Numbered from the stretch's first letter, positions 16,498 through 25,659 are shown. The stretch is 64,000 nt of DNA from Paenibacillus dendritiformis (GCF_945605565.1 NZ_OX216966.1:1353001-1417000), one strand, 5' to 3'. The notes: generated from the sequence alone by a model not told the origin. Numbers and translations are program-made.

Positions 16498-16545
16498 GCT
16501 TGAGGGAGAAAGCAGGAAGTGTTCTCTCTCAAGCTTGACAATTTT
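16498..16545 (+). terminator. Terminator after ptsI
   Basis: GCTTGAGGGAGAA (16498-16510) pairs, with one G-U, with TTCTCTCTCAAGC (16522-16534). A loose T-rich stretch follows. A second small hairpin (TTTCGAT/ATCGAAA) comes immediately after. Confidence 0.7.
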
Positions 16546-16586
16546 CGATAATTTTCATCGAAACCTTGACGTTTTTTCAATTTTTA

Positions 16587-16615
16587 TTGAAGATGGTTGC
16601 GCCCTATTTTACAAT
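16587..16615 (+). promoter_or_regulatory. Promoter of glcT
   Basis: TTGAAG (16587-16592), a 17-bp spacer and TACAAT (16610-16615), about 85 bp before the TTG start of glcT. It gives glcT its own transcript, separate from the operon it controls. Confidence 0.7.
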
Positions 16616-16701
16616 AAACTTACGTGACTGCATGATTTTTTTCGTAACCGTTTCCACCTGTCTGCTCGCAATCACCCATCTGATGAGAAAGGAGCTTACC
16701 G

Positions 16702-17559
16702 TTGTCTAGCGAACGCCGCTTTGAGATTATGCGCGCCTTAAGCAACAATGTTGTGTTGGCGAAGGAAGTGCTGACGGACAAGGAAACCATTCTCATGGGA
16801 AAAGGAATCGGGTTCGGGGCGAAGCCCGGGCAAGCGATACTTTCCGGTGATACGCGAATTGAGAAGACGTTTTATTTGGATAATAAGCAGAATCTCTCGC
16901 AATATCAGATGCTGTTCGAGCAGATTGATCCAGAAGTGATTGACGTATCGGAACAGATCATTTCCCTGGTGGCTTCCGAATTGACTCCCAATCTGAATGA
17001 GCATATTCATCTTGCGCTGCCGAGCCATATCGAGTATGCGCTGTATCGGCTGCGGCATCAGATCGAGATCGAAAATCCTTTTCTATGGGAAATCCGGACG
17101 CTGAACCCGAAGGAATTCGAGCTTGCTTCCCGCGCGGCGGAGATCATTGGACACCAATTCGGCGTCGAGGTGCCGGAGGATGAGATCGGGTTCCTAACGA
17201 TCCATATCCAATCGGCCGTCGCCCATGTCCCTGTCAACAATGTGGTCCAGCACAATCATCTGCTGCGGGAGCTGGTCGGCCTCATCGAGGCGCGGCGGGG
17301 CAGTCCGATTCCGAAGGACAGCATCGATTATTTGCGGCTGGTTACCCATCTGCGCTTCGCGATAGAGCGTATCCGCCAAGGCCAGCATTCCCGCAATCCG
17401 TTCCGTGACCGGATGCAGGAGATGGCTCCTTATGAATACGAGGTCGCCGGAGAATGCGCCAAGCTGATGAGCGCCCAGTTGAAAGCGCCGGTATCGGAGG
17501 ACGAGACAGCCTATATTGCCATGCACTTGTACCGTCTATTCCATCGGGATGCCGAATAA
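16702..17559 (+). CDS. glcT: PTS-controlled transcription antiterminator GlcT
   Basis: This 285-residue BglG/LicT-family protein has an N-terminal RNA-binding domain of about 60 residues (NNVVLAKEV and GKGIGFGAKPG). Two PTS regulation domains follow, each with two conserved histidines: SHIEYAL and TIHIQSA in PRD1, THLRFAI and AMHLYRL in PRD2. It would bind the three nearby RAT elements and allow readthrough when glucose-type sugars are transported. The start is TTG 16702, with AAAGGAG at 7-nt spacing. Its last codons merge into the leader of the first EIICB gene. Confidence 0.95.
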   Translation: MSSERRFEIMRALSNNVVLAKEVLTDKETILMGKGIGFGAKPGQAILSGDTRIEKTFYLDNKQNLSQYQMLFEQIDPEVIDVSEQIISLVASELTPNLNEHIHLALPSHIEYALYRLRHQIEIENPFLWEIRTLNPKEFELASRAAEIIGHQFGVEVPEDEIGFLTIHIQSAVAHVPVNNVVQHNHLLRELVGLIEARRGSPIPKDSIDYLRLVTHLRFAIERIRQGQHSRNPFRDRMQEMAPYEYEVAGECAKLMSAQLKAPVSEDETAYIAMHLYRLFHRDAE

Positions 17560-17584
17560 CATAGACAGCATCATATCGAATCAA

Positions 17585-17613
17585 GCGTGTTACTAGTTCG
17601 ACTAGGCATGAGC
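17585..17613 (+). promoter_or_regulatory. GlcT RAT element 2, upstream of the first EIICB gene
   Basis: This 29-nt element is the same as RAT1 apart from one loop base. It begins 26 bp after the glcT stop. I found no clear promoter between glcT and the element, so the RNA may come from readthrough of glcT or from a promoter inside the gene. Confidence 0.92.
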
Positions 17614-17670
17614 TTGCCGGGACCATCCGCTTGCACGGGTGTTGTTCTGCTGCAGGCTCATGCCTTTTTT
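17605..17670 (+). terminator. Conditional terminator in the first EIICB leader
   Basis: GGCATGAGC (17605-17613) pairs with GCTCATGCC (17656-17664) and TTTTTT follows. The 5' arm is shared with RAT2. Confidence 0.9.
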
Positions 17671-17867
17671 AGCTGTCCGGGCAGTCGCCGCGGCGAAGCG
17701 GGGCGATGACAGGCTGGAGAATATTTCTTCGGCCTTTAATCCATACTTGTATTGATTTTACACCATTATATATTTGAGTCATTGCGGTTCATTAGCGGGA
17801 ACCTGATCGCAATTTCACACTACTCCCAAGAAAGCAACTACATTCTGTTGAAAGAGGGAAAATAAAG

Positions 17868-19433
17868 ATGAACAACTTCTTTGAGAAAGCGCAGCGATTT
17901 GGCAAATCATTTATGCTCCCTATTGCGGTCCTTCCTGCTGCAGGACTCCTGCTGGGTATCGGCGGTGCGCTGTCCAATCCGAATACAGTGAGCACCTATC
18001 CGTTCCTGGATGTGCCTTGGCTGCAGCACGTATTTACGATCATGAGCAGTGCCGGCAGCATCGTGTTCGCCAACCTGGCGCTGCTGTTCGCAATCGGCGT
18101 GGCCGTCGGCCTGGCCCGAGCGGACAAAGGAACGGCCGGTCTCGCGGCCGGGCTTGGGTACCTGGTCATGAACGCGACGATCAGCGCCATGCTTGTCATT
18201 ACAGGCAACCTGGCGGCGGATAATCTCGCTTCCGTCGGCCAAGGGATGATTCTGGGCATTCAGACGCTGGAAACCGGCGTGTTCGGCGGCGTCATTATCG
18301 GTCTGGTCACCTCGATTCTGCATAACCGGTATAATAAAATTCAATTGCCGCAGTTTTTAGGCTTTTTCGGCGGGTCGCGTTTTATCCCGATCGTGACCTC
18401 GTTTGCCGCGATTTTTGTCGGCGTCTTGATGTACTTCGTCTGGCCGGTAATTCAATCCGTTATTTTCCAAGCGGGCGGGCTGGTGGAAGCGACCGGCTAT
18501 ATCGGCACGCTGTTCTATGGATTCATCCTGCGTTTGCTTGGACCGCTGGGCTTGCATCACATCTTCTATATGCCTTTCTGGACGACGGGTCTCGGAGGAT
18601 CGATGGAAGTAGGCGGGCAATTAGTTGAAGGCACGCAGAAAATTTTCTTCGCCCAGTTGGCGGATCCGAGCACAGAGAAATTTTTCATTGGGACTTCGCG
18701 GTTCATGTCCGGCCGCTTTATTACGATGATGTTTGGATTGCTGGGAGCGGCGTTGGCGATTTATCACACAGCCAAGCCGGAGAAAAAGAAAGTGGTCTTC
18801 GGTCTGATGCTCTCCGCCGCGCTGACGTCATTCCTGACAGGAATTACGGAGCCGCTGGAATTTTCGTTCTTGTTTATCGCGCCGTTCCTGTATGTGATTC
18901 ATGCTTTTTTTGACGGCTTGGCCTTCATGCTGGCGCATATTTTCCAGATTACGATCGGGCAGACCTTCTCCGGAGGGTTGATTGACTTTATTCTCTTCGG
19001 GATGCTGCAGGGTCAAGCCAAGACCAACTGGTTGATGGTTCCGGTTATCGGCGTTGTCTGGTTCTGCTTGTACTATTTCACGTTCCGGTTCCTCATCGTC
19101 AAGTTCAACTTGAAAACGCCGGGCCGCGAGGAAGAAGCGGAGGGCGGAGCAGCCAGGGACGGGGAAGCGTCCACGGAAGCAGCGTCTGCCGGCGAAGCGA
19201 GAGCCCAGGCCGTGCTTCAGGCGCTTGGCGGTCAGGATAATATTAAAGATTTGGACTGCTGTGCCACACGCCTTCGCGTCTCTGTATTTCAGGTGGATGG
19301 CGTTCAGGAGGATAAGCTGAAGGAAACGGGAGCCAAGGCGGTCATCGTGAAGGGCAATGGCGTCCAGGTGATTTACGGGCCGCAGGTTACGATTATCAAA
19401 AACGAAATCGAGGAATATATGGGAGAATCCTAA
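17868..19433 (+). CDS. ptsG: Glucose-type PTS permease EIICB
   Basis: The protein has 521 residues: an EIIC membrane domain to about residue 415, a charged linker rich in E and A, and a C-terminal EIIB domain. The EIIB phosphocysteine sits in LDCCATRLRV. MLPIAVLPAAGLLLG at the start and GITEPLEFSF in the domain are EIIC signatures. There is no IIA domain, consistent with the free crr. It follows RAT2 by 255 bp; the ribosome site GAAAGAGGG precedes ATG 17868. Glucose is the likeliest substrate given GlcT control, but transport is not proved by sequence. Confidence 0.9.
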   Translation: MNNFFEKAQRFGKSFMLPIAVLPAAGLLLGIGGALSNPNTVSTYPFLDVPWLQHVFTIMSSAGSIVFANLALLFAIGVAVGLARADKGTAGLAAGLGYLVMNATISAMLVITGNLAADNLASVGQGMILGIQTLETGVFGGVIIGLVTSILHNRYNKIQLPQFLGFFGGSRFIPIVTSFAAIFVGVLMYFVWPVIQSVIFQAGGLVEATGYIGTLFYGFILRLLGPLGLHHIFYMPFWTTGLGGSMEVGGQLVEGTQKIFFAQLADPSTEKFFIGTSRFMSGRFITMMFGLLGAALAIYHTAKPEKKKVVFGLMLSAALTSFLTGITEPLEFSFLFIAPFLYVIHAFFDGLAFMLAHIFQITIGQTFSGGLIDFILFGMLQGQAKTNWLMVPVIGVVWFCLYYFTFRFLIVKFNLKTPGREEEAEGGAARDGEASTEAASAGEARAQAVLQALGGQDNIKDLDCCATRLRVSVFQVDGVQEDKLKETGAKAVIVKGNGVQVIYGPQVTIIKNEIEEYMGES

Positions 19434-19568
19434 GAACTCCTTACACCGTAGAAGAGCCCAGGGATCCTCATCAGGAGTCCCGGAAGCCAATGCGGCCCAT
19501 AGCGCGCTGCGGTTGAATCGTCTAATCTGCCGGGATACCGAATAAGATAGAACATCATATCGTCTCAA

Positions 19569-19597
19569 GCGTGTTACTAGTTCGACTAGGCATGAGC
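19569..19597 (+). promoter_or_regulatory. GlcT RAT element 3, upstream of the second EIICB gene
   Basis: This is identical over 29 nt to RAT2. Homology with the RAT2 leader begins upstream, at about 19519 (compare 17533), inside what is the 3' end of glcT at the original site. It continues to about 19735. This indicates duplication of the whole leader. Confidence 0.92.
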
Positions 19598-19654
19598 TTG
19601 CCCGGGACCATCCGCTCACGCGGGTGTGTCTTGCTGCAGGCTCATGCCTTTTTT
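19589..19654 (+). terminator. Conditional terminator in the second EIICB leader
   Basis: GGCATGAGC (19589-19597) pairs with GCTCATGCC (19640-19648), followed by TTTTTT at 19649-19654. The 5' arm overlaps RAT3. Confidence 0.9.
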
Positions 19655-19760
19655 CGATGCCGGGCCGCCGGCGTGGCGAACTGCGGTGATGACGGGTTGG
19701 AGAATATTTCTTCAACCTTTAATCCATACTTTAACTAACTCTCTAAAGGAGGAACCTTCC

Positions 19761-21206
19761 ATGCTAGGCTTTTTGCAGAAAATTGGCCGTGCCCTCATGC
19801 TGCCAGTCGCAACACTGCCTGCAGCATCTATCTTGCTGCGCTTCGGCGCGATCGATTATGTCAATGAGTTTCATTTTGGCGCTACAGTCGGCGGCTTCAT
19901 GAACCAGTACGTCGCCCCGTATTTGCTGGCGGGCGGCGATACGATCTTCAAGCAGCTGCCGCTCATTTTTGCCGTGGGCGTAGCGATCGGTCTGGCGGGC
20001 GATGCGGTCGCAGCATTGGCTGCCGTCATTGCGCATGTTATCCTGCAGCAGGTGCTGGCGACGACGCCGAAAGTATTCGCATTTATTCCGGATGAATTGG
20101 TACTCGATATGGGCGTGCTTGGCGGGATCTTGACAGGGTGTCTCGCGGCGTACATGTACAAACGGTATCATGATATCAAGCTCCCGGATTGGCTTGGCTT
20201 CTTCGGGGGCAAACGGTTCGTTCCGATTGTTACTTCTCTGTCAATTCTCGTAATTGGGATTCCGGTTGCCATTATCTGGGGTCCGATTCAACAAGCGATT
20301 GACGCGTTCGGGAACTGGGTCGTCAGTCTGGAAGCGATCGGTTCCGGCATCTTCATGGTCGTCAACCGGCTGCTTATTCCGACGGGCTTGCACCATATTA
20401 TCAATAACGTCGCTTGGTTCCAAATCGGATCGTTCGAGTATGCGGGAGAGGTGTACCGCGGCGATATTGCGCGCTTCTTCCACCACGATCCGACGGCCGG
20501 CTTGTTCATGACCGGGTTCTTCCCGATAATGATGTTCGCCTTGCCAGGCGCCGCGCTGGCGATTATTCATACGGCGAAGCCGGAACGGCGCAAGATTGTG
20601 TCTTCCGCCTTCGTCAGCGTCGCCATCGCTTCGTTCCTGACCGGGATTACCGAGCCGATTGAGTTCGCCTTCATGTTCGTGGCGCCGGTGCTGTATGTCG
20701 TGCATGCGCTGCTGGCCGGCTTGTCCGGCGTCATTACGGCGGTCCTCGGCATCAAGCACGGGTTCGGCTTCTCGGCCGGCTTCATCGACTACGCGCTGAA
20801 CTTCGGCCTGGCGACGAAGCCGCTGCTGCTCATTCCGATCGGGCTCGTCTACTTCGCCGTCTATTACTTCCTGTTCCGCTTCATGATCGTGAAGCTGAAC
20901 CTGAAGACGCCAGGACGGGAGGATGACGAAGAGACTTCCGAAGAAGAGGAGAAGGGAGCAGCGACTTCGAGCTTGCATGACAAAGCCGTCAAAGTGCTGG
21001 AACTGATCGGCGGCAAGGATAACATCACCTCCCTCGATGCCTGCATCACCCGCTTGCGGCTGACGCTGAAGGATGAGTCGCTCGTCGATGAGAAGGGGCT
21101 CAAGGGGCAAGGCGCCGCCGGCGTCATGCGCCTGGGCAAAGGCAATGTGCAGGTCGTCTTCGGCACACAGTCCGAGCTGTTGAAGGAAGAAATGAAGAAG
21201 CTGTAA
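19761..21206 (+). CDS. PTS permease EIICB, N-acetylglucosamine/glucose type
   Basis: This 481-residue EIICB opens with MLGFLQKIGRALMLPVATLP, close to the NagE/NagP subfamily and different from the first EIICB. It has the GITEPIEFAF motif and an EIIB cysteine in LDACITRLRL. ATG 19761 is preceded by AAAGGAGG; a longer in-frame reading would start inside the leader terminator. It lacks IIA and should use Crr. Control by a GlcT-type leader is striking, because nag genes are usually under NagR or YvoA. It may therefore transport glucose as well as, or in place of, N-acetylglucosamine. Confidence 0.88.
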   Translation: MLGFLQKIGRALMLPVATLPAASILLRFGAIDYVNEFHFGATVGGFMNQYVAPYLLAGGDTIFKQLPLIFAVGVAIGLAGDAVAALAAVIAHVILQQVLATTPKVFAFIPDELVLDMGVLGGILTGCLAAYMYKRYHDIKLPDWLGFFGGKRFVPIVTSLSILVIGIPVAIIWGPIQQAIDAFGNWVVSLEAIGSGIFMVVNRLLIPTGLHHIINNVAWFQIGSFEYAGEVYRGDIARFFHHDPTAGLFMTGFFPIMMFALPGAALAIIHTAKPERRKIVSSAFVSVAIASFLTGITEPIEFAFMFVAPVLYVVHALLAGLSGVITAVLGIKHGFGFSAGFIDYALNFGLATKPLLLIPIGLVYFAVYYFLFRFMIVKLNLKTPGREDDEETSEEEEKGAATSSLHDKAVKVLELIGGKDNITSLDACITRLRLTLKDESLVDEKGLKGQGAAGVMRLGKGNVQVVFGTQSELLKEEMKKL

Positions 21207-21220
21207 AGGCTACGATCGAG

Positions 21221-21256
21221 TCAGGTCTCCCGCATGCGGGGGGCCTGATTTTTTTA
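21221..21256 (+). terminator. Terminator after the second EIICB gene
   Basis: TCAGG and CCGC arms (from 21221) pair with GCGG and CCTGA (to 21248), followed by a run of seven Ts. This is a classic intrinsic terminator. Confidence 0.88.
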
Positions 21257-21411
21257 TAGCCAAGCGAGGGAGAGATCTGGTAACATAGATCCGCTTGATG
21301 GAAAATGTTATGGGTTCGAAGTCAAGCCTTCATGGCCGGCCGCAGCCTGCCGATGATGAACTCGGCCTCATGTAATGACTTCCCGTTCATGAGCAAAAGG
21401 TGGTCCATCAC

Positions 21412-22773
21412 GTGAAAAACTGGAAAAATATATTGCTGCTGGCGATCCCGTCGCTGCTGTCCTTCGCGACGCAGACGGTCGTCGGCACGATTAATCTGAT
21501 CATGGTTGGCCATCTCGGCGCGATTGTCATTGCGATCGTCGGGGTGGTCAATATTATCATTTACAATGCGTTCGCCCTGTTCTCCGGCATCGGGCATACG
21601 GTCAACTATCTCGTCGCGCAGAACTATGGCGCCAATGATATGCGCAGCGGCATCCGGCGTACGTATATCGCGCTCTACCTCAGCGCGTTGGTCGGGCTGC
21701 TGCTGCTTGTGATCGGTATCTTTTTCTCCGATCAGATTCTGTGGCTCACGACTGGCTCGAAGGAGATTGCGGACCAGGGCACTTATTATTTGCAGCTGCG
21801 GATTATTGCGCAGGCCTTCGGCGTTGTCTCGTTCGCGCTGCACGGCTTCCTGCGGGGCGTCGGGGACACCCGCACGTCGATGATTCTGTCCATCGTCAGC
21901 AATGTGACGATTGTAACGCTTGTATACGCGCTGACGTTCGGGCATTTCGGCCTGCCAGAATTGGGGCTGAACGGAGCGGGGTATGCGATTCTGGCCGGGG
22001 AAGCGGTCGGCTTCGTGCTGGCGCTGTACGTCTTCTTCGTCGTGAAGCATAAGCAGTTCCATACGCGGACCTGGGTGCGCGCCCGCGCGTCCGAGGTGAA
22101 GGAACTGGGCGGAGAGAGCTTCAAGCTCGGCCTGCAGGAATTCTCGATGAGCCTCTCCATGTTCATCTTCACGATGTTCGTCGCCCGGCTGGGCACGACC
22201 GCTCTGGCGGCCAACGAGATAGCCCTGAATGTGATGGCCTTCGGCTTCATGCCGGCGTTCGCCTTCGGCGCGACGGCGACGATCATGGTCGGGCAGGAGG
22301 TCGGGCGCGGCGAGCCGCTCAAGGGCCGGCGCGCCGGAACGGATGTCGCGATTATGGGCTCCATCTTCATCCTGCTGCTGGGCGCGGCGGAATTCGTCTT
22401 CGCGGAGCCGATTGCCCGGCTGTACAACAGCACCGAACCGGAAGTGTTCCATCTTGCCGGAATTCTGATTATGACGTCGGCGTTCCTGCAGCTGTTCGAT
22501 GCGCTGTACAATTTCTACGCCGGCGCTCTGCGCGGAATCGGGGACACGACCTTCCTGATGCGCGCGTCGCTCGTGACGAGCTGGCTTATATTCGTGCCGC
22601 TTGCTTATGTGTTCATTTATATGTTCGAATGGGGCAGCATCGGCGCATGGCTGTCGCTGTATCTGTATCTCATGGTGTTGGGCATCTCGCTCATGGTGCG
22701 GTTCTACCGGACCGATTGGAGCGGCATCACGATTCGGAAGTCCGCACCGGCCGAGCATTCGGCGGGAATGTAA
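21412..22773 (+). CDS. MATE-family efflux transporter
   Basis: The 453-residue protein has about twelve membrane segments in two related halves, with MATE-type elements such as LAIPSLLSFATQTVVG, LRGVGDTRTSM and LRGIGDTTFLM at the equivalent positions. MATE proteins export cationic drugs or metabolites in exchange for Na+ or H+. I chose GTG 21412 (MKNWKN), with AAAAGGTGG at a good distance; GTG 21400 would add four residues and lies inside the ribosome site. The gene stands alone between two terminators and its substrate is unknown. Confidence 0.88.
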   Translation: MKNWKNILLLAIPSLLSFATQTVVGTINLIMVGHLGAIVIAIVGVVNIIIYNAFALFSGIGHTVNYLVAQNYGANDMRSGIRRTYIALYLSALVGLLLLVIGIFFSDQILWLTTGSKEIADQGTYYLQLRIIAQAFGVVSFALHGFLRGVGDTRTSMILSIVSNVTIVTLVYALTFGHFGLPELGLNGAGYAILAGEAVGFVLALYVFFVVKHKQFHTRTWVRARASEVKELGGESFKLGLQEFSMSLSMFIFTMFVARLGTTALAANEIALNVMAFGFMPAFAFGATATIMVGQEVGRGEPLKGRRAGTDVAIMGSIFILLLGAAEFVFAEPIARLYNSTEPEVFHLAGILIMTSAFLQLFDALYNFYAGALRGIGDTTFLMRASLVTSWLIFVPLAYVFIYMFEWGSIGAWLSLYLYLMVLGISLMVRFYRTDWSGITIRKSAPAEHSAGM

Positions 22774-22780
22774 GGAATGG

Positions 22781-22817
22781 CTGCCGCCGTCTCCTGGAAG
22801 GGGAAGGCGGCAGTTTT
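22781..22817 (+). terminator. Terminator after the MATE gene
   Basis: CTGCCGCC (22781-22788) pairs with GGCGGCAG (22806-22813) and TTTTCATTT follows. Confidence 0.75.
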
Positions 22818-23224
22818 CATTTGCAGGCCGATAACTGTGGGAAATTATCCCTCCTTAATACAATAATATCCCTGCTAATCGTGGAAGAAAGAAATATAAT
22901 GGGATTGCCGAGGACTCGCAATGATCCCGTGCTTCCCGGCAGGCTCCGTTAAGGAGGTGAGAGCACCGATTATTACCGCCGCTCCATGCCGTATCTCCTG
23001 GCAGTTCAAGCTTCGCCACGCTTCTAGCTGTACCGCACTAGCTGTACCGCACTAGCTGTACCGAACTAGCTGTACCGTACTAGCTGTACCGCACTCTTTA
23101 CCGCGCTTCTAGCTGTACCGCACATCATCCGCCGCATCCATTCTCCATCATGTTCAACCCGCATTCGTGATTGTTCAAGCCGTGCCTGTGTGGAGGAATC
23201 ACAATGTATATGGGGGTGTAAAAA
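22818..23224. other. Leader region upstream of the chitinase gene
   Basis: No clear gene. A perfect AAGGAGGTGA at 22950-22959 is not followed by a usable start at normal spacing. A 17-codon frame from ATG 22899 ends just before it. The stretch also holds the 14-bp repeats at 23024. A GGGGGTG ribosome site for the chitinase gene lies at the right end. Confidence 0.4.
23024..23122. repeat. 14-bp tandem repeats (CTAGCTGTACCGCA)
   Basis: Five consecutive 14-mers start at 23024, 23038, 23052, 23066 and 23080, differing only at base 13. A degenerate 15-bp interruption follows, then a sixth unit at 23109. The array lies about 100 bp before the chitinase start. A period of 14 does not fit a coding frame. 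Confidence 0.9.
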
Positions 23225-25564
23225 ATGAAAACGCTTAAATGGGGTCGCCTTCGAGGTATGCTGGCGCTCTTGCTGTGCATTGTCATGGTCTTGTCATCGG
23301 CTGCCGCGGCTTCGGCTGCGCCGGCTCGCGTTCAAGACATCGAGGGTCATTGGGCGGAAAAGGCGATGACGAAGTGGAAAGACCAGGGACTGCTTCGCGG
23401 CTATGCCGACGGGTCCTTGCAGCCGAACCGGGTCGTGTCGCGCGCGGAGTTCGCTTCGTTGGTGAACCGCGCCTTCCAGTTCACGGCCATGGAGGACATT
23501 TCGTTTGCCGATGTTGCTGCTTCGTCCTGGGAATACGATGAAGTGCGCAAGGCGGTGAAGGCCGGATTCGCGGCAGGCTTCCCGGACGGCACGTTCCGTC
23601 CCGCTCTGCCGGTCACCCGGCAAGAGGCGGCGGTCATGCTGAACCGGCTGCTGCCGGCGGATGGGCCGAAGGGAGATCTCACTTCCTTCACCGATCATAA
23701 GGAGATCGCGTCATGGGCCAGGGACGCGGTCAGCGTGATGGTCGCCGCCGGATGGTTCGCGGGCTATATCGATGATACGATTCGCCCCAAGGCGAAGATG
23801 ACGCGGGCCGAGGCGGTCATGTTCCTGGATCGCGCATTGCAGAGCAAGCTCAGAGGAGGCGAGGAGCAACCGGAATCAGGCAAGGGCACGGAAAAAGAAA
23901 ACGATAAGGAAAAGGAGGGAGATCATAAAAAGGATCCGGTTACCACGGCGCCTAGCTCGAGCGGCGACAGATCCTCTTCCGGTGGAGGCTCCTCCTCCGG
24001 CGGGGGTTCCGCCTCCCCGGGGGACAGCAGCGCACCGGCCGCGCCGGCCGTGACCGGCGTAAGCGAAGGGCAGACGTATACGATCGGCGTCGTGCCGGCC
24101 TGGAAGGCGGAGAGCGGAACGACTGTGAGCGCGACCTTGAACGGAGCGGCATACGCGAAGGGCGCCGCAATCAAGGAGGCGGGCGAGTACGTCTTGATCG
24201 TGACTGCGATCAAATCGTCGAACGGCAAACAGGCAAGCACGACTGTCCGGTTCAAGATCGAGGAATCGAAGCGGCTGATCGCTTACGTGCCGGGTTGGGT
24301 AGACTGGTCGGAAGCGAACCCGATAGATGCGTCGAAGCTGACGCATATCTATTATGCCTTCGCCCACATCAAAGACGGCAAAATCATTCATATCCCGGAT
24401 CAGAACGACGAGGAGAATCTGGCTTACTTCAGCCAGTTGAAAGCGCAAAATCCGCATTTGCGCGTCCTTATCTCGATCGGCGGCTGGGGAGCGGACGGCT
24501 TCTCTGATGCCGCCCTGACGGAGGAATCACGGGCCGCGCTCGCAGAGAGCGCCATGGCTTGGGTGGAGCAATATCAGTTGGACGGCGTCGACCTCGATTG
24601 GGAATATCCGACGCAGAGCCCGGACGGCGTCGTGAAGGGACGGCCGGAAGACAAGGAGAACTTCACTCTGCTGCTGGAGGAGTTCCGCAAGCAGCTGGAC
24701 GTGAAGGGGGCGGCCGACGGCAAATATTATGAGCTGGCCATTGCGGTCGGATCGACGCAGACGTATGTGAACGGCGTCGAGATCGAGAAGATTCATCCGT
24801 ATCTGGACAGTATGATGCTGATGACGTACGACTACTCCGGCGGGTGGATGAACACGACGGCGCATCATACGAATCTGTATGGCGCCGGGCTGAGCGGGGA
24901 TGCGACCGTGAAGCTGTATTTGTCCAACGGGGTGCCGGCCGGCAAGCTCGTGCTCGGGGCGGCGTTCTATGCTCACATGTGGACCGATGTGCAGTCGACG
25001 GAGAACAATGGCCTCGGGCAGCGGGCTGCTCCGAGCTGGCTGACGCCCAGCTATAAGGAAGTGCTCACGGAATATACCGTCACGAGCAGCACCTACGGGA
25101 AGCTCGCTTACACCCGGTACTGGGATGAAGCGTCCCAGGCGCCGTATCTGTTCGACGGCAGCACATGGCTGACGTATGACGATCCGGATTCTGCGGCGGC
25201 CAAAGGGAACTATGTGCTTGAGCAGGAATTGGGCGGCGTCATGCTGTGGGAATATAGTCACGATCCTTCAGGGGTATTGGTCGATGCGCTCTACCAATCG
25301 CTGAGAGGCGTCTACCAATCGGACACAACAGTGCCGGATACCCCGGCCGTCACCGGAGTCGAGGATGGGCAGACGTACACCGGACCGGTAACCGCCGATT
25401 GGGCGGATGAACCGGGAACCTTCCGCGTCGGCAAGCTGAACGATGAGCCTTATCTTCGCGGCACCGCCATTAGCGAGCCGGGGAATTATGTTCTCGTCGT
25501 CGCGTCGGTCCATCTCCGCAGCGGCAAGGCCGTGACGACGACGATTGAATTTACCGTGGAGTAG
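23225..25564 (+). CDS. SLH-anchored GH18 chitinase-like glycosidase
   Basis: This 779-residue exported protein has a signal peptide (residues 1-32) ending ASAAPA and three SLH domains (about 36-80, 91-135, 148-196). A Ser/Gly-rich linker (about 207-275) follows. An Ig/FN3-like module (about 276-350), a GH18 barrel (about 352-690) and a second copy of the module (about 700-779) complete it. The GH18 acid motif is intact in DGVDLDWEYP, preceded by LISIGGWG. SLH domains bind pyruvylated secondary wall polymer, so the enzyme should sit on the cell surface and act on chitin or another beta-1,4-GlcNAc polymer. Substrate is inferred. Confidence 0.92.
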   Translation: MKTLKWGRLRGMLALLLCIVMVLSSAAAASAAPARVQDIEGHWAEKAMTKWKDQGLLRGYADGSLQPNRVVSRAEFASLVNRAFQFTAMEDISFADVAASSWEYDEVRKAVKAGFAAGFPDGTFRPALPVTRQEAAVMLNRLLPADGPKGDLTSFTDHKEIASWARDAVSVMVAAGWFAGYIDDTIRPKAKMTRAEAVMFLDRALQSKLRGGEEQPESGKGTEKENDKEKEGDHKKDPVTTAPSSSGDRSSSGGGSSSGGGSASPGDSSAPAAPAVTGVSEGQTYTIGVVPAWKAESGTTVSATLNGAAYAKGAAIKEAGEYVLIVTAIKSSNGKQASTTVRFKIEESKRLIAYVPGWVDWSEANPIDASKLTHIYYAFAHIKDGKIIHIPDQNDEENLAYFSQLKAQNPHLRVLISIGGWGADGFSDAALTEESRAALAESAMAWVEQYQLDGVDLDWEYPTQSPDGVVKGRPEDKENFTLLLEEFRKQLDVKGAADGKYYELAIAVGSTQTYVNGVEIEKIHPYLDSMMLMTYDYSGGWMNTTAHHTNLYGAGLSGDATVKLYLSNGVPAGKLVLGAAFYAHMWTDVQSTENNGLGQRAAPSWLTPSYKEVLTEYTVTSSTYGKLAYTRYWDEASQAPYLFDGSTWLTYDDPDSAAAKGNYVLEQELGGVMLWEYSHDPSGVLVDALYQSLRGVYQSDTTVPDTPAVTGVEDGQTYTGPVTADWADEPGTFRVGKLNDEPYLRGTAISEPGNYVLVVASVHLRSGKAVTTTIEFTVE

Positions 25565-25659
25565 GCGGATACGCCTTCGATCACGAAAGGGGCAGGGGCT
25601 GTCCCATCTGTTAGTGTGAAACTACAGTGGCGGCAGCCCCTTCCTGCTTCAGACAGCGC

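Noticed and set aside
21298..21402. 25-codon frame and ATGAAC/GTTCAT hairpin before the MATE gene, as a second attenuator
   Set aside because: The frame has no ribosome site and the arms are only six bases with a long loop. It does not match the attenuator layout seen at 45.7 kb.
22950..23040. Perfect ribosome site AAGGAGGTGA with a following open frame
   Set aside because: The only starts at normal spacing are ATT codons, and the frame ends within the 14-bp repeats.
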